From the NCBI GenBank assembly GCA_036490335.1, contig DASXEB010000004.1, positions 208,800 through 272,799 on the forward strand: DNA of 64,000 bases, in the 5' to 3' direction. This DNA is from Palsa-1392 sp036490335. Lineage in GTDB: Bacteria; Verrucomicrobiota; Verrucomicrobiia; Chthoniobacterales; UBA10450. The first letter of the stretch is position 1. Every line of letters begins with the position of its first letter. This document shows, piece after piece, positions 37,052 through 47,235 of this stretch. The notes below the pieces were generated by a model, which was not told the origin of the DNA, made no database searches, and saw only the letters and a program-made list of their open reading frames with translations. Both the position numbers and the translations under genes were made by a program.

Positions 37052-37218
37052 CTTTCCCTCATCGTTAGAAACGCGAAAAACGGATGCCGGGCGCATCGCT
37101 TTTCGGAGAAGGGAGAGGTCTTTTTTCGGAGTTTTCCCCTCGCAGCGGCAGTTTTTTCTGGACATCTGCCGGTGAGCGGGTGTATCGCATTTGCGGTAAG
37201 GATTAACAAAAAAGTCAT

Positions 37219-38880
37219 ATGCACAAAACTATACTAACTAACTACCTGAAAAATACTCGAGGAACGACATTTGCGTCCGTCGCAGCGTTGCTTCTCTCCG
37301 TTGGTGGGTTGTGCGCCGTGCAGGCTGCGCAACTCCAATCGATGCCGACCAGGCACACCTGGCCGGTCGTCACGCAGGGTCAGGCCCGGTTTGTCCAGAC
37401 GCTGGATAAGACGGCCACGCTTCATCTGTCGATCAGTCTCCCGCTGCGCGATGAAAACGGACTGAAAGGATTTATCGATAATCTTTACAACCCGGCCAGC
37501 CCTAACTATCGGCAATTCCTGACCGTGGCGCAATTCCGCGACATGTTCGGGCCGACTCAAAGCGACTTCGATAACGTCGTTCGCTGGTCGCGCGAAAATG
37601 GTTTCGTCGTCACGGAGACGGCGGCCAATCGCATGCTCATCCAGGTGAACGGTCGCGTCTCGGATATTGAGAAGGCGTTTCACGTCAATCTCAACGTCTA
37701 CCATGATGCCGCTGAAAATCGCGACTTCTACGCGCCCGACCGCGAGCCGATGACCGATTCGCCGGCCGCGCTTCTGCACGTCTCCGGCCTCGATAACTAT
37801 TCACTCGCGAAGCCGGCCGTCGCCCACAGCGACGCCGCCCCGCAGGCGACTGGTTCGGGTCCTGGCGGTCAGTTTATCGGCAGTGATTTCCGCGCCGCCT
37901 ATTACGGCAGCGGGAAGCTGAACGGCAAAAATCAGTCGCTCGGTCTGCTCGAATACGTGGGCTATAATCCGACCGACATCACCCTTTACTTCAACACCGT
38001 CGGCCAGACGTTGAAAACCAAGGTGGTCCCGGTCTCGACCGACGGCACACCAGCGACCTGCACAACCTGCGATGATACCGAGCAATCGCTCGACATCGAA
38101 GACGGCATCTCGATGGCCCCTGGCATGAAGCAGTGTGTGGTGTATGTCGGCAGCACCGACACCGCGATGCTCAATCGCATGGTGAGCGACAACAGTTGCA
38201 AACAGCTCAGCTCCTCGTGGGAATGGCGTCCGGCCGATGCGAGCACGCTCGACCCGATCTTCATGGAAATGGCCGCACAAGGTCAGAACTTCTTCGAGGC
38301 TTCAGGCGATGATGGCGCTTACAATTCCGGCACGGAGTATTCCTGGCCGGCCGATGATCAAAACATCACCGCGGTCGGTGGCACCGATCTCGTGACCAAC
38401 GGTCCTGGTGGCGCGTGGATGTCGGAAACAGCGTGGGTCGATAGCGGCGGCGGTATCTCGCTCAACAACATCAAGATTCCGACCTATCAGAAAAACAAAA
38501 TCGTCGTGAACAAAACGAACAAGGCGTCGAAGACGCTGCGTAACGTGCCCGACGTCGCGGCGGAAGGTAACTTCGATAACTACATCTGCTACGATGGTCA
38601 TTGCGCCGGCGGTTGGGGTGGCACCAGCTTCGCGACTCCGCGTTGGGGTGGCTTCCTCGCGCTCGCCAATCAGCAGGCGACCAAGGGAGGCGGATCTCCG
38701 CTCGGCTTCATCAATCCGGCGATCTATGCGATCGGCGAAGGCTCAAGCTACACCAGCAACTTCCACGACATCACGGTTGGCGGTAATGGTGGCTACACGG
38801 CGGTTGCCGGTTACGACCTGGTCACTGGTTGGGGCAGCATGATCGGACCGACGCTCATCAATACCCTGACCGCTAAATAA
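37219..38880 (+). CDS. Secreted S53 (sedolisin/kumamolisin-type) peptidase
   Basis: The 553-residue protein is an exported acid-active serine-carboxyl peptidase. It has a signal peptide to about residue 37 (VQAAQ) and a pro-kumamolisin prodomain (about 50-200, with YRQFLTVAQFRDMFGP). The catalytic domain has Glu and Asp in EQSLDIED, the oxyanion Asp in EASGDDGAYN, and the nucleophile Ser near 470 in GGTSFATP. The calcium site is NFHDITVGGNG with AGYDLVTGWGS at the end. The full length and all catalytic residues are present. A strong terminator follows. It probably degrades extracellular protein. Confidence 0.93.
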   Translation: MHKTILTNYLKNTRGTTFASVAALLLSVGGLCAVQAAQLQSMPTRHTWPVVTQGQARFVQTLDKTATLHLSISLPLRDENGLKGFIDNLYNPASPNYRQFLTVAQFRDMFGPTQSDFDNVVRWSRENGFVVTETAANRMLIQVNGRVSDIEKAFHVNLNVYHDAAENRDFYAPDREPMTDSPAALLHVSGLDNYSLAKPAVAHSDAAPQATGSGPGGQFIGSDFRAAYYGSGKLNGKNQSLGLLEYVGYNPTDITLYFNTVGQTLKTKVVPVSTDGTPATCTTCDDTEQSLDIEDGISMAPGMKQCVVYVGSTDTAMLNRMVSDNSCKQLSSSWEWRPADASTLDPIFMEMAAQGQNFFEASGDDGAYNSGTEYSWPADDQNITAVGGTDLVTNGPGGAWMSETAWVDSGGGISLNNIKIPTYQKNKIVVNKTNKASKTLRNVPDVAAEGNFDNYICYDGHCAGGWGGTSFATPRWGGFLALANQQATKGGGSPLGFINPAIYAIGEGSSYTSNFHDITVGGNGGYTAVAGYDLVTGWGSMIGPTLINTLTAK

Positions 38881-38908
38881 GTCTCACTGGAGATAAACAG
38901 ATAGTTCG

Positions 38909-38952
38909 CCCAGGGGCGTTCCTGCATGCAGGGCGCCCCTGGGTTCTTTTTT
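38909..38952 (+). terminator. Rho-independent terminator of the S53 peptidase
   Basis: A perfect 10-bp stem (CCCAGGGGCG at 38909-38918, CGCCCCTGGG at 38934-38943) with a 15-base loop is followed by TTCTTTTTT. Confidence 0.9.
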
Positions 38953-38958
38953 GCCCCG

Positions 38959-40234
38959 ATGCGTCGCGCTTCCGGCCGCGTCGCAGGCTCCTCGCCGGAA
39001 CTCATACTCGTTAGGCAAAGCGATCCGAAGGCGACAGCGCGACGCTTTGCGTGCGGCGTGATGCTTTCCCAAGCTAATGCGATGAGGTTTCGCGCCGGAA
39101 GTTTCAAACTCGTCTGGGCACAAACTGGCAAAGCTGAAACAAACCAGCTGCCCTCCTTCGACCAGAAAACGATCCCGACCGGCAAAGGCCCCCGATTTAT
39201 TGCCGTCGCCGATCTGAATCACGACCACAAACCCGACCTCATCGTCGCTAACGCCGAAAGCGGCACGCTGACCATCCTGCTCGGCGACGGGCGCGGAGAT
39301 TTCGTTGCGAGCAAAGCCTCGCCCATTCTCGCCGGCCATTTGCCTAACGACATCGCGGTCGCCGACATGAATCGCGACGGCAACCTCGACCTCGTCATCG
39401 CCAACCATCAATCGCCTTTACCTCACCATTCTGCTCGGCGATGGTCGCGGCGGTTTTCATCCCGCGCCCGGCTCGCCTTTCGATGTCCATTCGCGGCCTC
39501 ATCCGCACGGAGTCGTTGCCGGCGATTTTAGCGGGAACGGAAATCTCTCAGTTGCGATCGACAGTTGGGCCGAAAACAAAATCGAGCTTCTCGAAAGCGA
39601 CGGCCGCGGCAGCTTGCGCATTCCCGGCCGCTTCTTTGCCGTCGGTCGCCGGCCCTACGAGCGGCTTCGTTCCGCCGATTTCAATCACGACGGCCATCCC
39701 GACATCGTCACCACCAACCTCGATGGTGACACCGTCACGATCCTGCTCGGCGACGGCAAAGGCGGCCTGCGCGCCGCGGCCGGTTCGCCCTTTCCGGCGG
39801 GCGCAAAACCGTGGCAGGTCGCGATTGACGATTTCAACCGCGACGGCCGCGCCGATCTCGCGATCATCCCTTACGAGCGCGATCTCCCCGACCCGCGTCG
39901 CAACGTCGTGACGATTTTGCTCGGCGACGGGAGCGGCGGATTCACACCGTCGCCGGCGAGTTTGTCTCTCGGCGGGTGTCACGGCCCCGAAGCGATTGCG
40001 ACTGGCGACGTGAACGGCGACGGCTACCGCGACATCGTCGTCAGTTGCGCGGAGAGCAAGAATCTTGCGATCTTTTTGGGCGAACCTGGCGGCACATTTT
40101 TGCGCACCTTTGTTCCCGCGGCGGGCGGCTGGGGAGGCGTGGCCTGCGCCGATCTGAATGGCGACGGCAAGGACGACATCATCACCGCGAACTACGATGC
40201 CGGGACGATCACGGTTTATTTGAGCAAGAATTGA
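38959..40234 (+). pseudogene. FG-GAP/VCBS repeat protein interrupted by a frameshift
   Basis: Two overlapping frames together encode about six FG-GAP/VCBS-type repeats: FIAVADLNHDHKPDLIVAN, DIAVADMNRDGNLDLVIAN, RSADFNHDGHPDIVTTN, IATGDVNGDGYRDIVVS and CADLNGDGKDDIITAN, each ending in ILLGDG or similar. The first frame stops making sense after VIANHQSP (about 39410-39425). Removing one T from the TTT there restores YLTILLGDGRGGF in the second frame. Such propellers bind calcium and are usually secreted; no convincing signal peptide is visible. The start is uncertain, with ATG candidates at 38959, 39061 and 39079. It is either a broken gene or an assembly error. Confidence 0.7.
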
Positions 40235-40323
40235 ATGCGTCGCTCGGAGCCACGATGCCGGGATTTTCCGGCGCCGCCTGGCGGCGGGGCCACATCGAGC
40301 AGGCTCGTTAGGCGTAGCTGAGG

Positions 40324-42975
40324 CTACTTCTTGTAGTACGGCACTTCCGGGAGGACCGGCGGCTCGACTGTGTTGGGAGCGGCGGCCTCGGCTTCTTCTT
40401 CTTCCTCGGTCGGATTGATCGGCTGTCCGGCCGGATTGACCAGCCGCGCCGTCACGAAGATGACGAGATTGCTCTTGATATGTTGTTCCGCGTTTGTGCG
40501 GAACAAACGCCCGATGAGCGGAATGTCGCCGAGAATCGGCGTCTTGTCCTCCGTCTTCTGCACATCCTCGCGCATCAAACCGCCGAGCACGACCGTCTGG
40601 CCGTCCCAGACGCTCACGCTCGTCGTCACTTTGCGCGAATTGAAGATCGGCTGATTAATCACGTTCGGCGTCAGCGTGAAGCTGGAGGCGATTCCCAAGG
40701 CGTTGGTCGTTACCGACTGGATCGGACTGCCGTAATTGATGAAGCCTTCAAACTCGACGACCTGCGGGACGAGATTGAGATCAATCGTCACACCATCCGG
40801 ACCGACAACCGGCTCGACCTCGAGCGTCACGCCGGTGTTGCGCGTTTCGAAACCGGTCGGCGTGGTGGGCGTAACTGGGAATGCGCCTGTTCCGCCGCCG
40901 CTGCCACCACCGATACCGAGAGGAATGTTAGTGGTATCGGTCCGATCCGGAATTTTCGGCGGATCGAACTGCGTCGGGTAACGAAACTCGCGCACGATCT
41001 CGATCACCGCGCGCTGTCCGCTTTTCGTCGTCACGCGCGGCGCCGAGAGCAGATCGACGCCTTTCTTTTGATTCAACGCCCTAACGACAACCTGAAATTG
41101 GGGATCGGTGAAGACGCCGCTCAAGGCAAAGATGCCGGGCGCGACCGCGCTCGTTCCCCCGGTTGCGCCCGCGAGGAGCGCATCGAGTGGATTCACCGTG
41201 ATGGCGGAGGTGCCGCTGCGGTCGCCGGCTGTGACGGGAAATTCGCCCACCGGCACGCCGCCTGGCGGAGTGAAAGGAAAATTCGCAGAACTGACCGTTT
41301 CGCCCGTGCCCGCAGTGCCGCCGCCGCCGAAAATGCGGTTCGATCCCGGCACATTAAATTGCCCGAGCAACCAATCGAAGCCGAGCTCCTTCAGATTCGT
41401 TTGCGTGATCTCGACAAACTTCGCCTCGATCTCGACCTGCTTCGGTCCGGCGACGTTGGCCTGCTCGACCAGCGCATCGACCAGCTCGAGATTTTCCTCC
41501 GTGTTGCGCACGATCAGGCGGCTGCTTTGGGGCAGAAAATTCGCGCTCGCTCCCGGCGGAAACGGCACGCCCTGATCCTTCAAAAAATCGAGCGCGGTCT
41601 GGCGATTGACCAATTGCTGCCCGCCGGTCGATTCCTGCGTGTCCTTGCCCGTGCCGCCCTGCGCCCCGCCGCTGCGAGCCGCCGGTTGATTGAGCGCGCT
41701 TTCCCCGACGTTGACCGAGCTGCTGATGAAGCCCGGCGGGACGCGATATTCCTTCGTGAAAAGATCGCTGCTCGATTCATTGATCGGAATGATCGAGACC
41801 GCGTAGGGCTCGACCTTGACCTTCAATCCCGCCTGGCTCGCGATGTAGCGCAACGCTTCGCCTAACGGAATCTGGGTCAGCGTAATCGTGATCCGCGCAT
41901 CCGCCGGCGAGATGCTCGGCGCGGCCGGAATCGCCGTCGGCTCAGGTGTCGCGGCCTCCGGACTCGCGCCGGGCAGCGGCGGTGCTGCGGGCGTGGGACG
42001 CGCGGGCGCGACCGCGGCCGGACTTCCGATCGGCGTCGTGCGCAAAACTATATCGACACCTTTTTTCGAGTCGTTCGAAGTGTCGTTCGACGCCGCCTGC
42101 TGCCGCACGAAATCAATCGCCTCGCGAATGCTGGCGTCGCGAAATTCGATCTTCGGAATGATAATACTATTCAGCTTGCTCGTAATACGCGCCGTTCCGC
42201 CGGAGTCGCGTGCGAAGGCGTCGCTGATCGGCCCGACCGTCTGGCCATACTGCCGCACCGGCTCTTCCCAGCCTTTCTGCACTTCCCAGAGCTGGCGCGC
42301 GCGCGTCTCGTTGTAGGCCTCCTCGCCGTAATGCGTTTTCGTGTTGTCGATCCGCTCTTCGCCGCGGCGCGCGGCCACGTTGTAAGGATCGAGATTGAGC
42401 ACCTGCTCGTATTTTTTAAAGGCGAGATCGTAACGGCCCGAGGAATAATATCCGTCCGCATCGCTCAGCAATTTTTTCACGTCCTCGACCTTGGCGATGA
42501 ATTTCGGACCCATCGTCTTGTTGTAGTAACCGGGCTCGGAGAGATGCGCGATCAGATTGAGCGCGTCGCGGCAATTCGGGTCGTAACGATCGCTCACCAC
42601 CTCGCGCACGACTTGCTCGGCCTCGGCATATTTGCCTTCCGCGATCCGCTCCTCGGCCAGTTTGACTCCGCTTTCGCAAAAGCCGTTCACGGCCGCGTCG
42701 TGTTTGTCCGCGGTCGTTAGGGCGTCGGGCAAAAACGTCACCGCCGCCCGGTACTCGTCGTGCGCGCGGACGAAATCGTTCGCCTTCATCGCGAGCTGGG
42801 CGCGCGCCAGCGCGGCTTCGCCTTGCGCGACCCCGGCGCGACGCCGCGCGACCTCGCGTTCGGCGATGTTGTGCACATCCTGCGCGCGAAGTTGCAACGG
42901 GAAAAGGAAGGGCGCGACGCCGAGCGCGAGCGTTAACAAAATTGTCCGGCAAAAACGTGGCGTAAATTTAATCAT
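40324..42975 (-). CDS. Pilus-like secretin, Amuc_1098 family
   Basis: This 883-residue outer-membrane secretin is the GspD/PilQ-type channel of a type IV pilus-like system. It has a signal peptide (about 1-31), an N-terminal TPR-like region (about 40-240), short secretin N-domains around residues 270-310 and 370-430 (ALRYIASQAGLKVKVEPYA), and a second N-domain (LIVRNTEENLELVDALVEQ). The C-terminal secretin core ends in VVLGGLMREDVQKTEDKTPILGDIPLIGRLFR, the diagnostic motif. Low-complexity Ala/Pro linkers lie in between. In Akkermansia the homologous operon includes Amuc_1098 to Amuc_1102. The order here matches it. Confidence 0.92.
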   Translation of the reverse strand: MIKFTPRFCRTILLTLALGVAPFLFPLQLRAQDVHNIAEREVARRRAGVAQGEAALARAQLAMKANDFVRAHDEYRAAVTFLPDALTTADKHDAAVNGFCESGVKLAEERIAEGKYAEAEQVVREVVSDRYDPNCRDALNLIAHLSEPGYYNKTMGPKFIAKVEDVKKLLSDADGYYSSGRYDLAFKKYEQVLNLDPYNVAARRGEERIDNTKTHYGEEAYNETRARQLWEVQKGWEEPVRQYGQTVGPISDAFARDSGGTARITSKLNSIIIPKIEFRDASIREAIDFVRQQAASNDTSNDSKKGVDIVLRTTPIGSPAAVAPARPTPAAPPLPGASPEAATPEPTAIPAAPSISPADARITITLTQIPLGEALRYIASQAGLKVKVEPYAVSIIPINESSSDLFTKEYRVPPGFISSSVNVGESALNQPAARSGGAQGGTGKDTQESTGGQQLVNRQTALDFLKDQGVPFPPGASANFLPQSSRLIVRNTEENLELVDALVEQANVAGPKQVEIEAKFVEITQTNLKELGFDWLLGQFNVPGSNRIFGGGGTAGTGETVSSANFPFTPPGGVPVGEFPVTAGDRSGTSAITVNPLDALLAGATGGTSAVAPGIFALSGVFTDPQFQVVVRALNQKKGVDLLSAPRVTTKSGQRAVIEIVREFRYPTQFDPPKIPDRTDTTNIPLGIGGGSGGGTGAFPVTPTTPTGFETRNTGVTLEVEPVVGPDGVTIDLNLVPQVVEFEGFINYGSPIQSVTTNALGIASSFTLTPNVINQPIFNSRKVTTSVSVWDGQTVVLGGLMREDVQKTEDKTPILGDIPLIGRLFRTNAEQHIKSNLVIFVTARLVNPAGQPINPTEEEEEAEAAAPNTVEPPVLPEVPYYKK

Positions 42976-43014
42976 GAGTTCCGACCATGGAAAAATGTCT
43001 CGCCCGTGCGCCGT

Positions 43015-43959
43015 TTACGGCGTGGCCAGGGGGATCTCGATCCTGTCGTTAGGCTGCTGCGTGTTAATGATGATTGCTTTTTCCGGCTCCACGTCCAAGA
43101 GCTTATATTTGACCTGCTCCTCCGGTTTCAATGAAAATTCCTGATCTTTTTTCACGGTGAAGCTCTGCGCCTTCCCGCCCCAACTGTAGAGAAAATTCGC
43201 GACCGACTCGGGCGAGGTCGCGGTCCGCTCTTTCACGAGCGTGACCTTGTCGTGATTTTCCACCTGCTCGAGGGCGAGCTCGGAGACGTCGATCTGGGTG
43301 CCGAACTTGTCGGTCGTAAATTTTTCGGTGTAATGCGCGATCTTGAATTTCGTCCCTTTGATCAAATCGCCGAGCTGGAGAAATTGCGTCGGGACCGTCG
43401 GATCGACGTTGTTGATCGCGTAGCTGTCGCCGACCGAGGACGAGAAAATGAGCGGGAACGGCTCCTGCGCGAACGACTTCAATTTTAGCACCGCGTAGTA
43501 GGGCGGATGCGAATCCTTCTCGGTCGGATTGGTGTGCCCCTGCCACTCGTCGAGGTTGGTGAAACCGTCGCCGTCGGGGTCCTGGCTGAGCACATCGGGA
43601 TCGGTGATCGGGAGACCGAACTCCTCCAGCCACTCGTTAGGCACGGGCGGATGGAGGAGCGTGTTTTGCAACGTCGCCGGCTCGCCGTTCGTGCCGATGA
43701 AATGGCGCTCCGGCACGAACAAACCGGAGCGGCTGCTGAAAGTCCATTGCGGCGGATTTTCCAGACGCTTCATCACGTCGGCCAGCTCGGCCGAGCGGCC
43801 GGCGGGAATTTTTTGATTCGGCGCGGGCGCGTTTTCGAGCCCGCTGAATTTTTCGTCAAAACCATTCGCGCCTAAAAAAATGAAGACCGCGCAAAGGAGC
43901 AGAAAAAGCGACGCGGCAAGCACCGCCGCCCGATCGTAATTTTCGCGCAGCCAATCCAT
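43015..43959 (-). CDS. Amuc_1099-like pilus system protein
   Basis: This 314-residue protein has one N-terminal membrane helix (AAVLAASLFLLLCAVFIFLGANGF, about 11-34) and a periplasmic remainder with a dockerin-like or EF-hand-like turn DPDGDGFTNLDEWQGHTNP (about 126-144). It also has the family segment PPQWTFSSRSGLFVPERHF. Its position directly upstream of the secretin and downstream of the PilO-like gene matches the conserved five-gene order. It probably acts as a periplasmic assembly component. Confidence 0.85.
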   Translation of the reverse strand: MDWLRENYDRAAVLAASLFLLLCAVFIFLGANGFDEKFSGLENAPAPNQKIPAGRSAELADVMKRLENPPQWTFSSRSGLFVPERHFIGTNGEPATLQNTLLHPPVPNEWLEEFGLPITDPDVLSQDPDGDGFTNLDEWQGHTNPTEKDSHPPYYAVLKLKSFAQEPFPLIFSSSVGDSYAINNVDPTVPTQFLQLGDLIKGTKFKIAHYTEKFTTDKFGTQIDVSELALEQVENHDKVTLVKERTATSPESVANFLYSWGGKAQSFTVKKDQEFSLKPEEQVKYKLLDVEPEKAIIINTQQPNDRIEIPLATP

Positions 43960-43963
43960 TTGC

Positions 43964-44893
43964 CTAACGAGTCTCCTTTTCGTCTGGATTCAGACAGACG
44001 ATGTCGACCTTCGCCGCGACGGTGATGTGTTCCGTGCCGACGATGAAACTGACCGTCGGCGAGGCCGCGGGATTCGCGCCGTTCGGATGCGCGGGTGGCG
44101 TTGTTGTCGTGACAGCGGTCGCGGTTGTGTCGGCGGGGCCGGCGCGCTTCGGGCCTTTGTCGGCGGGATTTTTCACCACCAGCGTGCGGATGATGAACAA
44201 CTGTTCACTCGCAGTCGCGATCTGGTTCAAAATTTTTCGCGCGGCGGCCGGCGCGGCGGCAAAGGTGATCTCGATTCCGTCCGCCCTAACGATCGCGGGG
44301 CCGGTGTTTGTCGCGCCGCGCAGCGTTCGCCCGGGGGTTGGCGCGGGCGTCGGTTTTTCTTCCGGCAACGGCGCGAGGACAAGACTCTCGAGCGAGTCGA
44401 TGTGCGCGTCGATCATGCTGCCGACGAGCATCGCGACCGCTTTCAACTCGCGGCCGAGGAGCGGCGCGGCGACCGCGTTCGGCAGCGAGGTCGCGTACTC
44501 TTCGAAGCCGAGATAAAAATTCGCCGGCAGCTTCACCTTGGCCGCGGCCGCCTGCTCGTCGATCGCGTTCACCGCCTGGCGGAGCTGCGCCTGGAATTCG
44601 TCAGGCTCGAGCGCCGGCGCGGGCAGCGTGCGCGCCTTCAATTCCTCCTTCAATTTGCCTAACGAGTCGCGGTAGCTCGCGGTTTGCGCGCGCATTTTGC
44701 GCAGGTTCGCGCCGTTTGGAAAAGGCGAGCCGGAACGGAGACGCGTCAGCTCCGCGACCATCGTGTCGAGGCGTGTTTGCTCGTCATCCGCGCCGCTTTT
44801 TTCGTGAAGCAAAAAGACGAGCGCGAGGATGGTCGCGAGCGCGAGCGCGGCGAGATAACTGCCGAGAAATTTATTTTGCGCGAACCAATTCAT
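43964..44893 (-). CDS. PilO-like protein, Amuc_1100 family
   Basis: The product is 309 residues from ATG 44891-44893 (MNWFAQNKFLG). This ATG overlaps the PilM-like gene's TGA as ATGA. A single membrane helix (about 12-28) is followed by a coiled-coil region (about 35-75) and a ferredoxin-like periplasmic domain containing NFYLGFEEYATSLP (about 124-137). The Akkermansia homologue is an outer-membrane-associated immunomodulatory protein. Here it is probably an inner-membrane alignment protein of the pilus-like machine. Confidence 0.85.
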   Translation of the reverse strand: MNWFAQNKFLGSYLAALALATILALVFLLHEKSGADDEQTRLDTMVAELTRLRSGSPFPNGANLRKMRAQTASYRDSLGKLKEELKARTLPAPALEPDEFQAQLRQAVNAIDEQAAAAKVKLPANFYLGFEEYATSLPNAVAAPLLGRELKAVAMLVGSMIDAHIDSLESLVLAPLPEEKPTPAPTPGRTLRGATNTGPAIVRADGIEITFAAAPAAARKILNQIATASEQLFIIRTLVVKNPADKGPKRAGPADTTATAVTTTTPPAHPNGANPAASPTVSFIVGTEHITVAAKVDIVCLNPDEKETR

Positions 44894-46647
44894 GGCGTCG
44901 GCGTCGGCAACGGCTCGCGCAATTTCAGCCGCAGCTCGTAGGGATAGGCCCATTCGGTTTGCGTCGGCGTGCTCGGCTTCATGACCTGCGACTGGTCGCG
45001 CGCGTCGACCGCGAAAATGTGCGAGCCGAGCAGATTTCGAAAGTAATCGACCACCACTTCCTGCTCCTTCGGATTGGAAAGATAAAGTCCCCTAACGAAC
45101 ACTCCGTCGATCATTGGCTTCGCGGCGGCGGCGCCGAAATTTCCGCGCAGCCTTGTCGGGAACGGCGTCGGCGCGGGCGCATTTCCCGGTTCGTTTTTCC
45201 CGCCGAGAATGCGGCCGCTGGAAGTGGGCGCGAGCTCGGTGATCCAGATGTTTTCCTTCGGCAGGCGCGCGTTCAGATCGTCGAGAATTTCCAGCCAATC
45301 GCCGCGGGCGCTGATCTCCGCGAGCAAGGGCGCGGCCACGGCGTCAAGCGCGGCGATTTGTTTGCGCGATTGCGCGAGCTGACTTTCGAGCGCGCGCATG
45401 CTGCCGGCGTGATTTTGCAGTTGATCGCTCGTCGCGGCTTCGACCTGCGCGACGCGCATGAAATAAAATCCCCAGCCGAGCAGCCCGAGAAGAAAACAGG
45501 CCGCCGCCACGATGAGAAAGGGCCGCCGTTGCGCGAGCCGATGCCGCCTAACGACACTGGCCGGCCGCAGATTCAACTCCATCGGACAGGTGATGGTGCT
45601 ACGGAGCGCGAGCCCGACGAGCTCGCCTAACAAATGCGCCGAGTGCGCGACCGCGTCGAGCGCGACCGTCTCGGCCACGGCGACGTTGCGGAGCGGATTG
45701 AAGAACTCGATCGGGAGCTGGAATTTCTCCCGGAAAAATTCCCGCATGTAAGGCGTGCTCGTGGTCCCGCCGCAAAGATAAATCCGCGCCGGCGCGCCGC
45801 CCTGCTGTTGCGCGCGATAAAAACTGATCGAGCGCGCCAACTCCGCGTGCAGCCGCGCCATCGTGTTGCGGACCAGCTTCGAGACGCGCGCGACCTCGGG
45901 ATCGGACGCCTCCGCGTAGGCGCCGCCCAGACTAACGAACCCGTCGCGCGTCTTGCGCAGCTCCGCGGCCGCGAACGGCTCGTTGAATTCCTTCGCGAGC
46001 GCGGAAGTGATCGTGCTCCCGCCGATCGGGATGCTGCGGCTGAAAATTTTCCCCGGCTCGACGAAAAGCAGATTGGTCGTGCGCGCGCCGATATCGATCA
46101 GGAGCGAGCAGCCCGCCAGCTCGCTGTAGTTAAAACGAAACGCGTTATAGAGCGCCATGGTCGCGACATCGACCAGCGTCGTCTCCAGTCCCGACTCCTC
46201 GACCGCGGCGTTGATCCCTTCGAGCAGATCGGCCTTGATCGCGACGAGCACGACCTCGATTTTCGATTCCGCGTCCGCGCCGACGAGCTGATAATCCCAG
46301 ATCACTTCGTCGATCGGGAAGGGGACATTCTGCTGCGCTTCGAAGGTGATGATGCGCTCCACTTTCTCTTCATCGACCGGCGGCAGCTTAACGAAACGCG
46401 CGAAAACCGACTGCCCCGAGACGGCGTAATCGACCGGGCCATGCTTGAGCCCGAGTTCCTCCATCATGGCGCGCAACGTCGTCGTCAGGCGCGCGCTCCG
46501 GTCGCCGTCCGCCGCCGGATCGACCACCATCTCGCGCCGCCGGAAATCCTCCAGCACGAGCCCACCGTTGCCTTGCGCGCGAAAAGTCGCCAGGCCCAGC
46601 GACTGCGAGCCGAGATTCAGACTAACGATGCGCGCGGCGAGAGCCAT
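44890..46647 (-). CDS. PilM-like protein fused to a PilN-like segment (Amuc_1101 family)
   Basis: The 585-residue protein has an actin-like ATPase fold typical of PilM in its first ~350 residues. The first phosphate loop region is SLNLGSQSLGLATF, the middle strand is CSLLIDIGARTTNLLFVE (about 180-197) and the adenosine site is RIYLCGGTTSTPYMREFF (about 285-302). A transmembrane helix (about 373-393) and a coiled coil plus periplasmic domain follow, as in PilN. The fused order differs from the separate pilM and pilN genes of proteobacteria. It would form the cytoplasmic and inner-membrane platform. Confidence 0.9.
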   Translation of the reverse strand: MALAARIVSLNLGSQSLGLATFRAQGNGGLVLEDFRRREMVVDPAADGDRSARLTTTLRAMMEELGLKHGPVDYAVSGQSVFARFVKLPPVDEEKVERIITFEAQQNVPFPIDEVIWDYQLVGADAESKIEVVLVAIKADLLEGINAAVEESGLETTLVDVATMALYNAFRFNYSELAGCSLLIDIGARTTNLLFVEPGKIFSRSIPIGGSTITSALAKEFNEPFAAAELRKTRDGFVSLGGAYAEASDPEVARVSKLVRNTMARLHAELARSISFYRAQQQGGAPARIYLCGGTTSTPYMREFFREKFQLPIEFFNPLRNVAVAETVALDAVAHSAHLLGELVGLALRSTITCPMELNLRPASVVRRHRLAQRRPFLIVAAACFLLGLLGWGFYFMRVAQVEAATSDQLQNHAGSMRALESQLAQSRKQIAALDAVAAPLLAEISARGDWLEILDDLNARLPKENIWITELAPTSSGRILGGKNEPGNAPAPTPFPTRLRGNFGAAAAKPMIDGVFVRGLYLSNPKEQEVVVDYFRNLLGSHIFAVDARDQSQVMKPSTPTQTEWAYPYELRLKLREPLPTPTP

Positions 46648-46656
46648 GATTCGCGC

Positions 46657-47235
46657 CTAACGACTCGCGGAAGATTTGATCTGCTCGTAATGATCCCAAT
46701 AGAGCGGCGCGAAGGGCGTCTCATTTTTGTTCAACAAGAAACCGCTCAGCGCGGGGAGCGCGGCATACCATTGCGGCTTCGACCGCTCCAGACTCAGCTC
46801 ATCCGCGACCGCGCCCTTGAGCGAGACCTGGACGGCGACGTTCTGCACCGAGTTGATCGAGAGCGAGGAGGCGCGATTGCCGAGGAGCCGGGCGAGCGCG
46901 CGCGGCGGCACATACATGACCGAGTGCAGTTCCTTGCCCGCGAGAATATTCACGTGCGTCACTTCGCCGGTGAGCAATTTCCCATCGAGGAGCACGTAAT
47001 ATTTGAACGTCGCCTCGTCCGTGAACTGCGGCGTCGCGCTGAAATCCACGTCGATCGCGAGCCAGCGATCGCGCGTGTTGGTGCGGAAGGTGGCCGCGCC
47101 GTTGTAAGTAAACTCCGGCGTCTCGATCAGGCTCCGCGTGATCTTCGTCAGTTGAATATCGGACGCGCGATTCTGCCCCGGCGCGCGCGCCACCAGAGCG
47201 AAAACGAAGAGGAAAAAAAACAGACGCAGTTTCAT
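46657..47235 (-). CDS. Amuc_1102-like pilus system protein
   Basis: This 192-residue exported protein (ATG 47233-47235) has a signal peptide MKLRLFFFLFVFALVARAPGQ. Its periplasmic beta-rich domain contains WLAIDVDFSATPQFTDEATFKYYVLLDGK (about 65-93). The start lies 9 bp after the stop codon region of the downstream gene's predecessor, in operon order. It is the outermost (5'-most) gene of the five-gene cluster and completes the match with Amuc_1098-1102. Confidence 0.85.
   Translation of the reverse strand: MKLRLFFFLFVFALVARAPGQNRASDIQLTKITRSLIETPEFTYNGAATFRTNTRDRWLAIDVDFSATPQFTDEATFKYYVLLDGKLLTGEVTHVNILAGKELHSVMYVPPRALARLLGNRASSLSINSVQNVAVQVSLKGAVADELSLERSKPQWYAALPALSGFLLNKNETPFAPLYWDHYEQIKSSASR

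Noticed and set aside
40480..41865. A 461-codon plus-strand frame
   Set aside because: It is antisense to the secretin gene, which has strong family motifs.
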